This document shows, piece by piece, positions 54,501-64,000 of a DNA stretch of 64,000 bases. Within the stretch, counting starts at the first letter, position 1, and every line of letters starts with the position of its first letter. Origin of the DNA: Bryopsis sp. KO-2023 (Eukaryota; Chlorophyta; Ulvophyceae; Bryopsidales; Bryopsidaceae). A program made the translations under genes and the position numbers. The notes under the pieces are model-generated. The model searched no databases, was not told the DNA's origin, and worked only from the letters and a program-made list of their open reading frames with translations. The DNA is taken from positions 4,716,001-4,780,000 of the forward strand of contig BSYQ01000007.1 of the NCBI GenBank assembly GCA_030272585.1, read 5' to 3'.

Positions 54501-55914
54501 ATCACGATGGTGGTCGGCTCTCGGATGATTGCATCATTTTCTCTCGCATCTTGTTTGATGTATTTCGCATCGAGTTACTTCCCTCAAGCATGTTATGCAT
54601 CCGCGGCCGTCGCACTAGCAGCCCTTTCTCCCCCTTCGATGCAGGTAAAAGAAAGTTGCTTCGCTTTTTTTCCATCACCTCCTCTCAAAATCCTAGTTTT
54701 ACGAAACATCCCTCGCCCAACGAAAGAAGTGCCCTGAATCCGATCATCGATTCTTCTCTTAAAAACTGTTCCCAGCTCAATTTCTTCCACCAAAAGAATT
54801 TTTATTTTATCGCATTTTAACCTTGTACAAATCCTCCATCTGTGCTCGTCATTCCATTGCAAGTAATTCAATATATTTTTTGCGGATCATCACCTTCCCT
54901 ATCCGTGCTCTTCTCAAGCGTTTGCTCCCTGCTTCCCCCGGCACTGTAGAGTGAACTGGGACCCCCAGCCTTGAATTAAACTCAGCAATCAACCTTGTTC
55001 TTGGTGATGTCAATTCTTATTGATGCTTGAGGTTACGTTCAAAAGGATTGAACTGCAGGATGCTTTGTTCACAATATGCACAGATCAAATACGAGGCCAG
55101 GCGATTCAAGCTTAACGAGAGCATGGCTGCAGGAATTTTGTCGGCTGGAACCCTGGTCTCGTTGGCATCGCTCTTTGGCTTGAGCACGATCTGTGTGGCA
55201 CTCAGAGCATTCGTTCGTTATTCAGGTCAGGCAAGAATTTCTCGCACAAGCTCCTTCCTCCATTGGAGGAATACACTCGAGCATTCCTCCAAGTTTCTCC
55301 TATGTCGTTTCTCCTGAACCACTTGTTTGATTGATGGAGAGTTTGTCAGTTCTGGTGCACAGCGAGTGCCGGGTTTTTCTTTTCAATCTGCTGATAAGTT
55401 TATAGTTCACTTGGTGGGTGAGATCCACCTCTTTTTGCATTTTTTTATTGGTTTCTTTCGAATCAAACTGGAGAGTTATTCCATGGCTTTGTTGGTACTC
55501 ACAGGGTTTGGACCCAGCTTCACAGTGGCAACAGGGGGCTTGGCATCCTTAGCTTTACCCATCAGCATTTTCATGGTCATCCAATACTCCAAACCAAGAG
55601 TTCGGATGGTGTTCCGTGGCACCAATGATTATCCATCAAACACACCAGCACTGGGGCAATCGCTACCTGCAAGCAGCGATCCAAGGGCATCTTTGACCTC
55701 ACCGAATCAAGATTTTGATTTCCCTGGTGGTGGCAGGTCAAGCACATCCACCAATGCTGATTCCTGCAGATGGAAAATCAGCCGGCACGGGTCGAGCAGA
55801 AGATTTGGGGGGTTATTTTCGCAAAGACGATTGGGGTTGAGTGGGATGAGAGGACTGGGTCGAATGGGTGTGAAGGAATCCTCCAGATCTTTCGGAGTTG
55901 CCAAATTGTTTTGA
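51537..55914 (+). CDS. Auxin-efflux-carrier-family-like membrane transporter with MORN repeats in its central loop
   Basis: Thirteen exons give about 603 residues: 51537-51638, 51711-51794, 51881-51957, 52040-52200, 52426-52634, 52738-52818, 52983-53083, 53138-53209, 53250-53370, 53916-54014, 54492-54644, 55084-55225 and 55505-55914. The first half has about five hydrophobic helices, including GSAVGLYAYPFVEVAFGIPG, typical of the AEC/Mem_trans family. The loop (about 160-230) has at least three MORN repeats: GVYKGQWEGLSKEGFGQYKY, AVYEGEWKENQKTGRGVYTF and GMYEGEWLNGMREGVGVRTF. Helices resume with QPILWATILSAAVNLLNLSL and HCPLALFAAGATMEI, the second AEC half. After the last helix there is an Arg/Ser/Gly-rich tail of about 100 residues. 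The intron between exons 8 and 9 would be only 40 bp, so that join is tentative; an alternative donor lies near 53176. Substrate unknown. Confidence 0.82.
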
Positions 55915-56458
55915 AGGATTATGTTGCTGTTTTTTTTGTTAAGCTTCCTAGGTCGACATTTTTTTGGTCTTTGATTTTGTCTTCTATTTAATAGACTTAG
56001 ACTTATTATTCTGGTCAAGCAGCAAATGTGCTTGCAATGTTTCTCCAACATCAAAAGCCTTGGTAACTTGGAAATAGTTAATTAATTTGCTTCCGAGCCC
56101 TGTCATGTACTCTTCCTTTCCACTTTGGGAAAATGGGCTGGACTGCTGCCACCCCGGAAATTCCAATTCATTGCAAACAATTCTGCTTCCCAGCATTTTA
56201 TTGTAGTATGCTTTATGGTATAGTATGTATGCTATCTGTGTATACAGCATCATGACCCCCATAGAATTCAGAAGACAATTCAAGGTTCAGCCCACACAGT
56301 TTCACTCAAACAAACAAAAACTCGCATTCACACAATCGCCCAAAAAATCAAGTTCAGCATCCGACAAAAAATTCATTGTTTGGAGAAACACAAAACTCCA
56401 TCGCAGAAAAATAAATAGAAATTCCATGTCTTCCAAGGAAAATAGAAAAAGAATTCAT
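55915..56458. other. Convergent 3' region
   Basis: This lies between the transporter-MORN gene (+) and the FKBP gene (-), which end toward each other. No gene is seen. Confidence 0.5.
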
Positions 56459-58572
56459 TCAAGCCATGGCTTGCTTGACTTTGAGAACTTTGATCTCGAA
56501 CAACAGATTTTCTTTTCTGTGGTTCAAGATCTGCCGTTTTGCAGCGTATGTTGGAGGGCTTGGCTCCATGTCAGCAGTCACATACCCAACTTGGGGAGGA
56601 ATCTCAGCCCGTAACTTGGCCCCAGCCTGGAAAAAAAACGAAAAATTATCACAGTTGTAAAGAAGGTCTCAACCTGACTGATATTTGATATATTTTGGGG
56701 AAGCAGCGGACCATCCACGCACACGGCATGCTGAGTGGGAATACAACTGTCACTTATTTCAGTTTGCTGAACCAAATCTGTCTTGGAAAAAGTCTAAAAT
56801 GTTTGTTTTTTTAATGCAAGTGAATCTCACCCGAATTCCTGTCAATATTTCAGTCACTCCAGTTATGAGGGATTCATCCCCCAGCTTGAATCGGACAGGT
56901 CCTGTCGGAGTATCCAAAGGCTGAAAACTGACACCCTCCACAGTCCTATTCAACAAAAAAAACAGCATATTTTTTTATTTTTTTTTAAAGTCAACATTCT
57001 TTTCAGTCCTTTTTTCTTAAATCAAAGAAAACTAAAAAAAGGTGATTGGAGCGGTGAGGGGGGTAAAATCAGGCAAGTACTCACGCATATATGAAATATC
57101 CATTCTGCCTTCGGCAGACGTAATCAAATTCTACGACATCTCCAAGCTGAGCTTCCCGGCCTTTTCCCCCAGCCAATTCTTGAACCCTGATTCCGCTGGG
57201 GGTTTTGTAATACCTGAAACCAAGTCCGAAAGACAGTTTTGCCAAGCACTCCACAGTGAATTGATCCAACATCTGAAAAACTGCAAATTAACATACACCC
57301 ATCGGGCAATTTAAAGATTGTGGATATGTCAAAACCGGAGCCAGAGAGGGTATGTTTCACAAAAAAAGGTACAAGCAACTCCAGCTGACATTTCCTCAAT
57401 GGAACACTAAATTTTCCTCCAAATCTGTCCATTTTTTCATTAAAAACACCTTTTTTCTCCCACCAATGAGAGGATGCCCAAAACCATACCCACGTCCTTA
57501 ATGTTATTTTTCCTGATGATAATTTCTTGTCTATTTGAGGCCAAGACCACACGTCTGCCATCTGACCAAACTGTAAATCCAGATCTGAATTCTGGTGTAC
57601 CTGGAAGGATCTGCGTAGGGGTCATCAGCCAGTGCAGGTCTGACAGACAGCAACACCACTAGCAACGTTATAAATATTACAGCAGACATCACACAACAAG
57701 TCTACCAGTTGTCGTAAATGTTTGAAGTAATATTGTTTCAAAAAGAAAAAGAGCATCCCTAAACTTCAGTTAGTTCCACCCCCAAAATCGATACATAAAA
57801 CGAGCAGCGCATATGCCCCCTCCCCCCCCCCCCCTCCTCTTAAAAAAGAGTAGAAAGAAAAGATGCAAGGATCTAAAAAAGAAATCGGCCACCCACGAAA
57901 GATATGTACACGTATTGGATTCAAGGGGGCCTGGAATTAAGAAAACTGTAACTGTAATTTGACGAAGAAGCAAAGCCTACCGAGTTTGAGATCGCAACAA
58001 TTCCAACGAAGCTAGCCCAGCCAATGCCAACCTCCGGTTGACCTCTCCACTGCAAATATCAAACAGATTAAACATCAGCACACATATGTGTCCACATTTG
58101 GATAATCCAGAAGATACCCGAAAAAATAGACAATCATTGATTTGCTCCCCATTCCTTTTCAAGAGCTTGCTGACACAGTAAACATTGAATATCTAGACCT
58201 GCACAAATCCAGCCGTGCTCGAATTCAATTTTATTCAGCCTCATTCAGAGGTTGAATGAAATCACCCATTCACCTGGTCCTTCGTGAAATCGGGTTCGAG
58301 TCATTGGAACAGGTAGTCTGGCGGCGGAGTAGATTTCGCGTGGATGTTCGAGAACGATTCGAGGTGGTGAATGTTTGAGGGAGCGCAGCGATCGACTGGG
58401 TCTGTGTGTGGATGACCATCTTGGATGGCTGGGTGTTTGCATTGTGGACAGGGATTGTGAGGCAACAACTGTCGTACGCCGTCAAAATGATCACGTGAAA
58501 TTCCATCATTCTGATGGTGATGGAAGGACATGTGCATTGGAACACTCTTTTCTTTCCTATCAGTGAAGCCAT
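56459..58572 (-). CDS. FKBP-type peptidyl-prolyl isomerase-like protein, predicted thylakoid lumen, 272 residues
   Basis: Six minus-strand exons fit exact phases: 58572-58274, 58049-57981, 57639-57601 (39 bp), 57213-57085, 56945-56831 and 56626-56459. The first about 100 residues are rich in S, T and R (plastid transit-like). Then comes a twin-arginine-type lumenal signal (NRRLALAGLASLELL) with a PALAD cleavage site. The FKBP domain starts at YYKTPSGIRVQELAGG and continues GDVVEFDYVCRRQNGYFIYA, LGDESLITGVTEILTGIRAG and AKLRAEIPPQVGYVTADMEP. It ends LLFEIKVLKVKQAMA. The DYVCRR/NGYF and PPQVGYV wording resembles a plant-specific plastid FKBP subgroup. Active-site residues of FKBP12 (the Asp of FDSS and the pocket Trp) are not conserved, so isomerase activity is doubtful. 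The first ATG is uncertain; in-frame Met codons follow. Confidence 0.88.
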
Positions 58573-59014
58573 ATAAGTCCTGTATCCTTAGTCCACTATG
58601 GAATGCTGTTCAATTCGGTACATGAGGTTTTAACAGGATCGTGGAGACAGGGGGAAATCATACAGGGCACACCAAGAAAACCTCAGATGAAGTGCACCTT
58701 GGAAGTTTTATGAGTGAAATGCAAGCCAACGAGCAGAGCATGGGTGCCAACAATCCAGCTGTTGATAACTCCACTGAACAATTCAGCCCATGAAACAGTG
58801 CAAGGAAACCAAAAAGAGGAAGAATATTACACACCCGATCATGAACAAAAAAAAAACCGTATGACCTGCCCTCAAAAGAAAAATTCTCTCAAAATATTGG
58901 AAAGTACATGAACCTTGGAATCTTTGGAATATTTTCAGTATATGAATCGCACTGGGTGCAAAGTTCATATGATCGGGACTAAATTGGACCTCAGGAAGCA
59001 GTTTTGAGCTTGCT
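58573..59014. other. Region between TMEM50 3' end and FKBP start
   Basis: This should hold the FKBP promoter and the TMEM50 3' untranslated region. The minus frame at 59070-58783 overlaps it but reads in a different frame from TMEM50 and has no domain. Confidence 0.4.
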
Positions 59015-60077
59015 CTAATCCGATGGGCGAAAGGACCACATGACCAATCCTCCAGCCAGAATGAAACCACATTGAATCATGCAAGCCTGGGAACAAGCAA
59101 TATGCTCTTTCAGATTTTTTGGCGGACCAAACACACAAGGACAAAATCAATTTCCAACAATAAAGAGAAGAAAACAACAGCACCCTTAGACACATGAATA
59201 AATACATCTAATCGAACATCCCGCACAACATGCATCTTCCTCCCTTCATTTGAGCAAATCAACCGGAAATCCCCCCAATTTAAAACCAAAAAATATGCCT
59301 CTTAAACGTTACATCGAGCAAGGATGGAGAGGTGGTGTTGATTTTTTAGGTGTTGTTCATTCTTCAAATTCTGAAGGATGATTCGACCCCATTCTCACCG
59401 CCCCACTCCATGCATATTCTGGTTCATGATCGTGATGTTGCCCATCAAACACTGTCCATATGCTGAATATCCCAGCAGCAACGGCTATCGAATAACTTAC
59501 ACACAGCCAAAACCTCGCTCGAACCTTGAAAACCACCAGACCAAAAAACCAGAAATCACCACAAGCCTTAGTTGGATATGGATATGGATCTACTTCACCA
59601 ATATGGGGTGGGGGAACGAGGAATGCCGATGAACCACTGATTTTGGTGGATGTGTAAGGAATCTAAGCCTGGATGTGCAAGTTTGGATTTGAACAAAGAC
59701 ACTCAATCAATCAATCAATCAGTGGACGGGCTACATGGGGCGGGTTCGCCTCGATGTAACAACTTTGGAATCAATCATTAATTGCAAACAAAGACCAGGG
59801 CAATTATCCGAACCTCATCTTCTTCGTCAGCATCCTTGATGGATTCTCGAGAAGTGCAATTCATGACAAAGAACGCTAGTGTCGCGAGAGGTCCTGGCAG
59901 GTAGTATTGCCAGGGCAAGTCCGCTGAGAGTTGGGCCACCGCATTCATTATGACGGCGTCCACCCAAACCGCCCAACCCACACCGAACAGGACGCCACCA
60001 GCAGTCGAGCCCAATTGAATGCATTTCTCACCACACGCCGAATCCATCTCGAGGTCAATGCACCCGCAACAGGACAT
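59015..60077 (-). CDS. TMEM50: TMEM50 (UPF0220 / Vps68-related) four-helix membrane protein
   Basis: TMEM50 proteins are small four-pass membrane proteins of the endomembrane system; the yeast relative Vps68 acts in vacuolar sorting. Three minus-strand exons join in phase 0: 60077-59814, 59524-59399 and 59086-59015, giving 153 residues (family about 158). Helix 1 is GGVLFGVGWAVWVDAVIMNA. Helix 2 starts after DLPWQYYLPGPLATLAFFVM with the family phrase MNCTSRESIKD. Helix 3 is ARFWLCVSYSIAVAAGIFSI. Helix 4 is MIQCGFILAGGLVMWSFRP just before the stop. A cysteine-rich N-terminus (MSCCGCIDLE) precedes helix 1. The donor after exon 1 (GAG/GTTCGG) is weak but gives a good join. It shares a 239-bp divergent promoter with POP1. 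Confidence 0.88.
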
Positions 60078-60316
60078 CAACAAACAAACATGCACACGGT
60101 TAAAACAACTAAATGATGGATGGACCCCCCCTGTCAGATTTTTTGAGAACCTCCTGCTGTGGTGGCTATTGCGCTCGAACCGACGATCGGCAAAAATGCT
60201 ACTCTTTTGTACAAGACGGATGTTGAGAAATCCTTGGAGGATAACGCTTGATCGTGATTCGCTTGGCATTTTTGTACAAGTGTGGTGTGATTCGTTACTC
60301 TTTCCCGCGGTAAACC
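60078..60316. promoter_or_regulatory. Divergent promoter, TMEM50 (-) / POP1 (+)
   Basis: These 239 bp separate opposed start codons and should contain both promoters. No discrete element is assigned. Confidence 0.45.
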
Positions 60317-63300
60317 ATGGAGAGCGACATGAAGGAGCACCTGGCGAGAACTCCACGATTAGTGAGGGTGGAGTCGTTCGTGAACAACAGGAGCCGAGAG
60401 GTAGGGCCTGGCGAGGTGGCGGCGTCCTCTCCTGGCAAATTTATTAACCCCCAGCTAACTCAGTGTAGAGAAAACTTCCAGAAAAATGAAATGGGCCATG
60501 AGTTGAGATCCCCCCCCCCTCCTCTCCCTGATCAACCACTGGGTTTCACCTCTTATTTCTCAATGGATCAGGTTAATCTTGATTCAAGTTGTCATGATTT
60601 TTCGCAAGGGTGTTTTTTCATTTATGTGTTCAGGTTGCCTCACTGAGCGATGCTGTAAAATCGAGCGAGCACTTGAGATGGGGTGGCCTGGGGAGGAAAA
60701 GAAGGTCCTGTGATAACCATTCTTCAAAATTTTTGAAAAACATTTATCGAAAGCTCCTGGCCATCGCCTCAGTTTTTGTTGAAAAAATGGAGTGATTAGC
60801 AACAGTCTGTACCACAGGGCATTGAGGAGCTACACTCGAAAGCAATATGGTCGAACGTATTTGAACAAAGAGCCCAGTCAAACCCGGCCGTCAAAATCGC
60901 GTCTGAAAAGGTTGAGGAAGAGGAAAGCTGAAACCATGCAAAAAACCATCGATGCGAGCTGCTGTAAAATGCCTTTTGGATTCGGAGGTGAAAATCAGGA
61001 GGGATCGCCAAGGATGCTGGAAACATACAGATGGCATGTCAAGAGATACAAAATGCTGGAAAGGCAAGAAAAGCTGTTCATTCAAGCAACCATTTGTAAT
61101 TCATCAGCATCTTTGCCTGGTTTTAAAACGTAGTTTTTTTCAATCACGATTCGTCATCTTATGACCCGTTGATTTACATAAGATAGGAAAAATGAACGAA
61201 TTCAATTTCATCAGTACGTTTCTGTAACATCCAATAAGATTGGAGGTCGTCTCAATTTTATTTTTTTTAACATGCTGGTTGATTTTTTGCTGGGTTGGTT
61301 GGAGCAGGTGGAACCACCGCTTGCCGGTTCATTTCAATGGAAAGGGCCATGCTAGCATGGGTTTCCTTGAGAAAATCCCAAAGGGGTGTATTGCACATGA
61401 TGCATCCTACTGGTGCGCGTTCCATCTGTGTGGTTTAGTCACAGATATTGCCGCTGGCCTCAACGCTGTCAGGTAGCCAAAATCTGCAAGACATTTATTG
61501 AAAAAGAGGATTGGCATTCCCTTGATTCGACCCCTGGTGCAATGTCTTGAATCATTTACAAAAAAAGTATGAAGAAATGAACCATGAACTATGCATTTTA
61601 TGTTCAAGAAAATACCCCCACACACATACACACACCTGTTTCTCATTTTTTTAATGCTTTCATGATGTGTGGCAGTTCCCCTTCATGCATTGCTAAATGG
61701 ACCGAGAATGCCCAAGGGGGTGCGATTGAAACTGTGATCCCTATTCACAAAAGAAACAGCTGGCCGAATGGCCTCATCGCTCCTGCAAAGATAATGTGGG
61801 TGCCATGCTCCACCCAATCGATTTCACAGCTTCGCAGGCGTTTACTGGTCTGGGTTCATTGTTCTGCTTTCCGAGAAGTGGTGGAGGAAATGGTGGAATC
61901 CTTCGAGAAGACTGATATGGAATGCAAAGGTGGGTGGATTCGATATGTACTTGGAGTGGATAGGTCCCTTATTCATGATGCATTGAAAGTAGAAAAAAAA
62001 AAAAAAAAGTGTTGGAAGGTGTTTTTTTTTCCAAAAAAAAGTTGGAAGGTGTTTTTTCTGACCTCCCTGAAAATAGAAAGATGAACATGGGGAAATGAAG
62101 AGGGATGTTGGTGTGCAGTTGAGCCGGCACCGAATTTGCGACGGATCGAAGTCTGTGGTTTGAGAAGTGTGGAGGTGTTTAAGAAAGTGTTGGTGGAGAC
62201 GGAGGGCTCGACGGGAGCATGGGTGCAAGCGCTAGGTGGGGATGAAACTACCAAAACATTTCACTGAAAAGAAGCAAAACAATGAAAAAAAAAAAAGAAA
62301 GAAAAATGATTTCGAAGAAATTGCATGGTCCATAGGATCTGAACACCGTTTCTCTTTTTTTGGGGGGGGTTGTGGATGGTCAGGAAATATTGACAGGCTG
62401 CATGACGGTCAGGCATTCACGCTCCTTGCTAGGGACCCTCGACTTGCACGTCCGCTGAAAATGGATGGAGTTGACAGACCGACCGGAGGCACTGTTGGGA
62501 AAGAGGCCATCCCTTTGAATCCTGGTTTCACTGTAGGGGAGAATGGTAATGGGAATATATGCACAACCTGATGATTTTTGTTTTCTTTTCAAGTGTTCAA
62601 CCGCTGCTTTGGAGTCTTCTGTACCTGTCCATTACATTCATTACATTGAGGCGGAGAGCTTGATGTAGCCCATCCAGTTCAGCAATGAGTGATACGGCGT
62701 TCTTCTCGTTTTAGTTTCATTATTGGTCACTACTGCCTTCTATCTTTCTATCATTTTTTTTTTTTTTTTGGGGGGGGGGTTAGGGGTTTTTTGGGGGGGA
62801 GGAGAGGTAAGGTTTCGTTCGAATTTGCACGCCCTGATCAAGAACTAGTGGCCACTAATCCATAACGGGGGTCTATGTTTTATACAGATGCTTGGACCGA
62901 TCTCGACAAGGGCATTGGGGAAATGGCTTTCCCTCACCCGCACACCACCAAGCATGTTTCGCAGCTCAGAAATGCTTTGGGAAGGTAATGTTTTTATGGA
63001 TGAATTCAAGGAGCCAGACTCGGCGCTCGGGGGGACCTGGAGGGAGTGCACCAAAAACGATTTCCTCGAAGGCTGTAAAATCGATGCATACATCAATTTA
63101 ATGTATTGCGATTTGTGATATGCAGGAGTTCAATGGGCCTTGCTTCAGATTCGATAGAAAGAAAACTCCAAGAAGGATCCAGGAATTCGATCGGTCAGAA
63201 ATCGTGTGAAGCAACGAAATGCTATGCAACGCCTGTGGTCGTGGTTTTCAGAAAGATATCTGGGATGCCCTGTTGGTCTTTGGTGGTCCCGAGTGGTTGG

Positions 63301-64000
63301 ATGCTTCCATTCTGGAAAGAAATCATGCTTTCAGGTTGTGTGGCGGAATATCCATTTTTGGCATTCCTTATTAGACCGTATCCCTCTGCAATGCTCGATA
63401 GTTTTTCTTTTTATGAAAAAGTCTGGGTTGCTGTGTGTTTCTTCAACGGCATGCACATCCCTAATCTTGGTATGGATTTGCTAACAGGGGGGTTCGCAGC
63501 AGGGCTGTGGGAATGGAGGTGGCTGATGAGCAAGCAGGGACTTTTGACCTTCCCCTTCGACTTCCCAGATTCTCAGGCATACATGCGAACTCAGATGGAG
63601 CTAAATGAGGTACAAAACGAGGAGAGGGCAAAGCGAGCCAAAGCAAAGCGCCAACCCCCTCGTCCCTTCCCTCCCCCCTGGACAGATGTTGCAAACGGGG
63701 CTCCAGCATCGCCAGAAATCGAAAAGAATGTTGATGGTTCCAGAGAGGAGGCAGCTTCCAAAAAGCATGAAATTAACAGTTCTGAGGATAAGCACATTTC
63801 AGCAGATCTCCAGGCCTCCACGCAATGTCTGGGAAATAGTGCCTCGGTGGAGTACTGCAGGGATGATTTGAACCTTGCGTCTCGTGGTGGGGAAAGCTTC
63901 TTGCCTTTCAGAGTCGAAATGTTGGGAAAGGGCGTTTGTGACGAGGGTGCTTCGATCTTTGCAGCGACGTCTGGTTCCGAAGAGAGTGGTGTAGGGAAGT
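60317..64000 (+). CDS. POP1: Ribonuclease P/MRP protein subunit POP1, truncated by the window edge
   Basis: POP1 is the largest protein of RNase P and RNase MRP, which process pre-tRNA and pre-rRNA. Exons with matching phases: 60317-60400, 60634-60704, 60818-61063, 61308-61472, 61676-61929, 62119-62235, 62384-62545, 62888-62984, 63126-63334 and 63488 to the end (about 639 residues so far, frame still open). The N-terminal POP1 domain has RLKRLRKRKAETM, the hallmark MLETYRWHVKRYKM and GCIAHDASYWCAFHLCG. IETVIPIHKRNSWPN follows. The POPLD domain has WSLVVPSGWMLPFWKEIMLS and GLLTFPFDFPDSQAY. After it comes a charged region (NEERAKRAKAKRQPPRPF). The intron after 61063 uses a GC donor (AG/GCAAG). 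The C-terminal domain should lie beyond the window. Confidence 0.93.

Noticed and set aside
57440-57625. Open frame in the FKBP region (SGFTVWSDGRRVVL)
   Set aside because: It falls inside the 387-bp intron needed to join PSR to YYKTPSG in phase; exon phases on both sides favour it being intronic.

Overview
This window is nuclear DNA of an intron-rich eukaryote. Introns are GT-AG (one looks GC-AG), mostly about 80-700 bp, and the genes are housekeeping types. Several features point to a photosynthetic green-lineage organism, most likely a streptophyte alga: a thylakoid-lumen-type FKBP with a bipartite, twin-arginine-like transit region; an SnRK2-like kinase; a plastid- or mitochondrion-targeted PAP phosphatase; and a multi-pass membrane protein that resembles land-plant proteins. 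This placement is an inference from gene content, since no marker RNA is present. All gene models were spliced by hand; where exon phases and total length agree, this is stated.

Layout from left to right. 0-8 kb: a partial gene (+), the ribosome-biogenesis factor NSA2 (+) and an EF-hand-like duplicated-domain protein (+). 8.6-13.2 kb: an NDRG-family alpha/beta-hydrolase (-) and an intronless SnRK2-like kinase (-). 13.5-19.4 kb: an acidic single-pass membrane protein (+) and a secreted alanine-rich, silk-like protein (-). 21.9-25.2 kb: a small anchored coiled-coil protein (-) carrying a 49-bp minisatellite and a LINE fragment in its introns, then a fragment of a type II NAD(P)H dehydrogenase (+). 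28.3-32.6 kb: intronless CSN3 (-) and a multi-pass membrane protein (+). 32.6-38.1 kb: a 5.5-kb low-complexity, G-rich and C-poor stretch with no convincing gene. 38.1-48.4 kb: CWF19L2 (-), a tail-anchored DnaJ protein (+), a 108-residue orphan (-) and proteasome ATPase RPT1 (+). 48.8-64 kb: PAP phosphatase (-), an auxin-efflux-carrier-like transporter with MORN repeats in its central loop (+), lumenal FKBP (-), TMEM50 (-) and RNase P/MRP subunit POP1 (+, cut by the right edge).

Neighbours mostly alternate strands, so the region is a series of divergent pairs with short shared promoters (54 to about 800 bp) and convergent 3' ends. The genes do not form one pathway. They cover RNA processing (NSA2, CWF19L2, POP1), protein turnover (RPT1, CSN3), chaperones and isomerases (DnaJ, FKBP), sulfur/PAP metabolism and membrane proteins.

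The strongest candidates for undescribed biology are the transporter-MORN fusion, the secreted alanine-rich protein with a cysteine tail, the minisatellite that copies a 5' splice site, and the strand-asymmetric low-complexity block.
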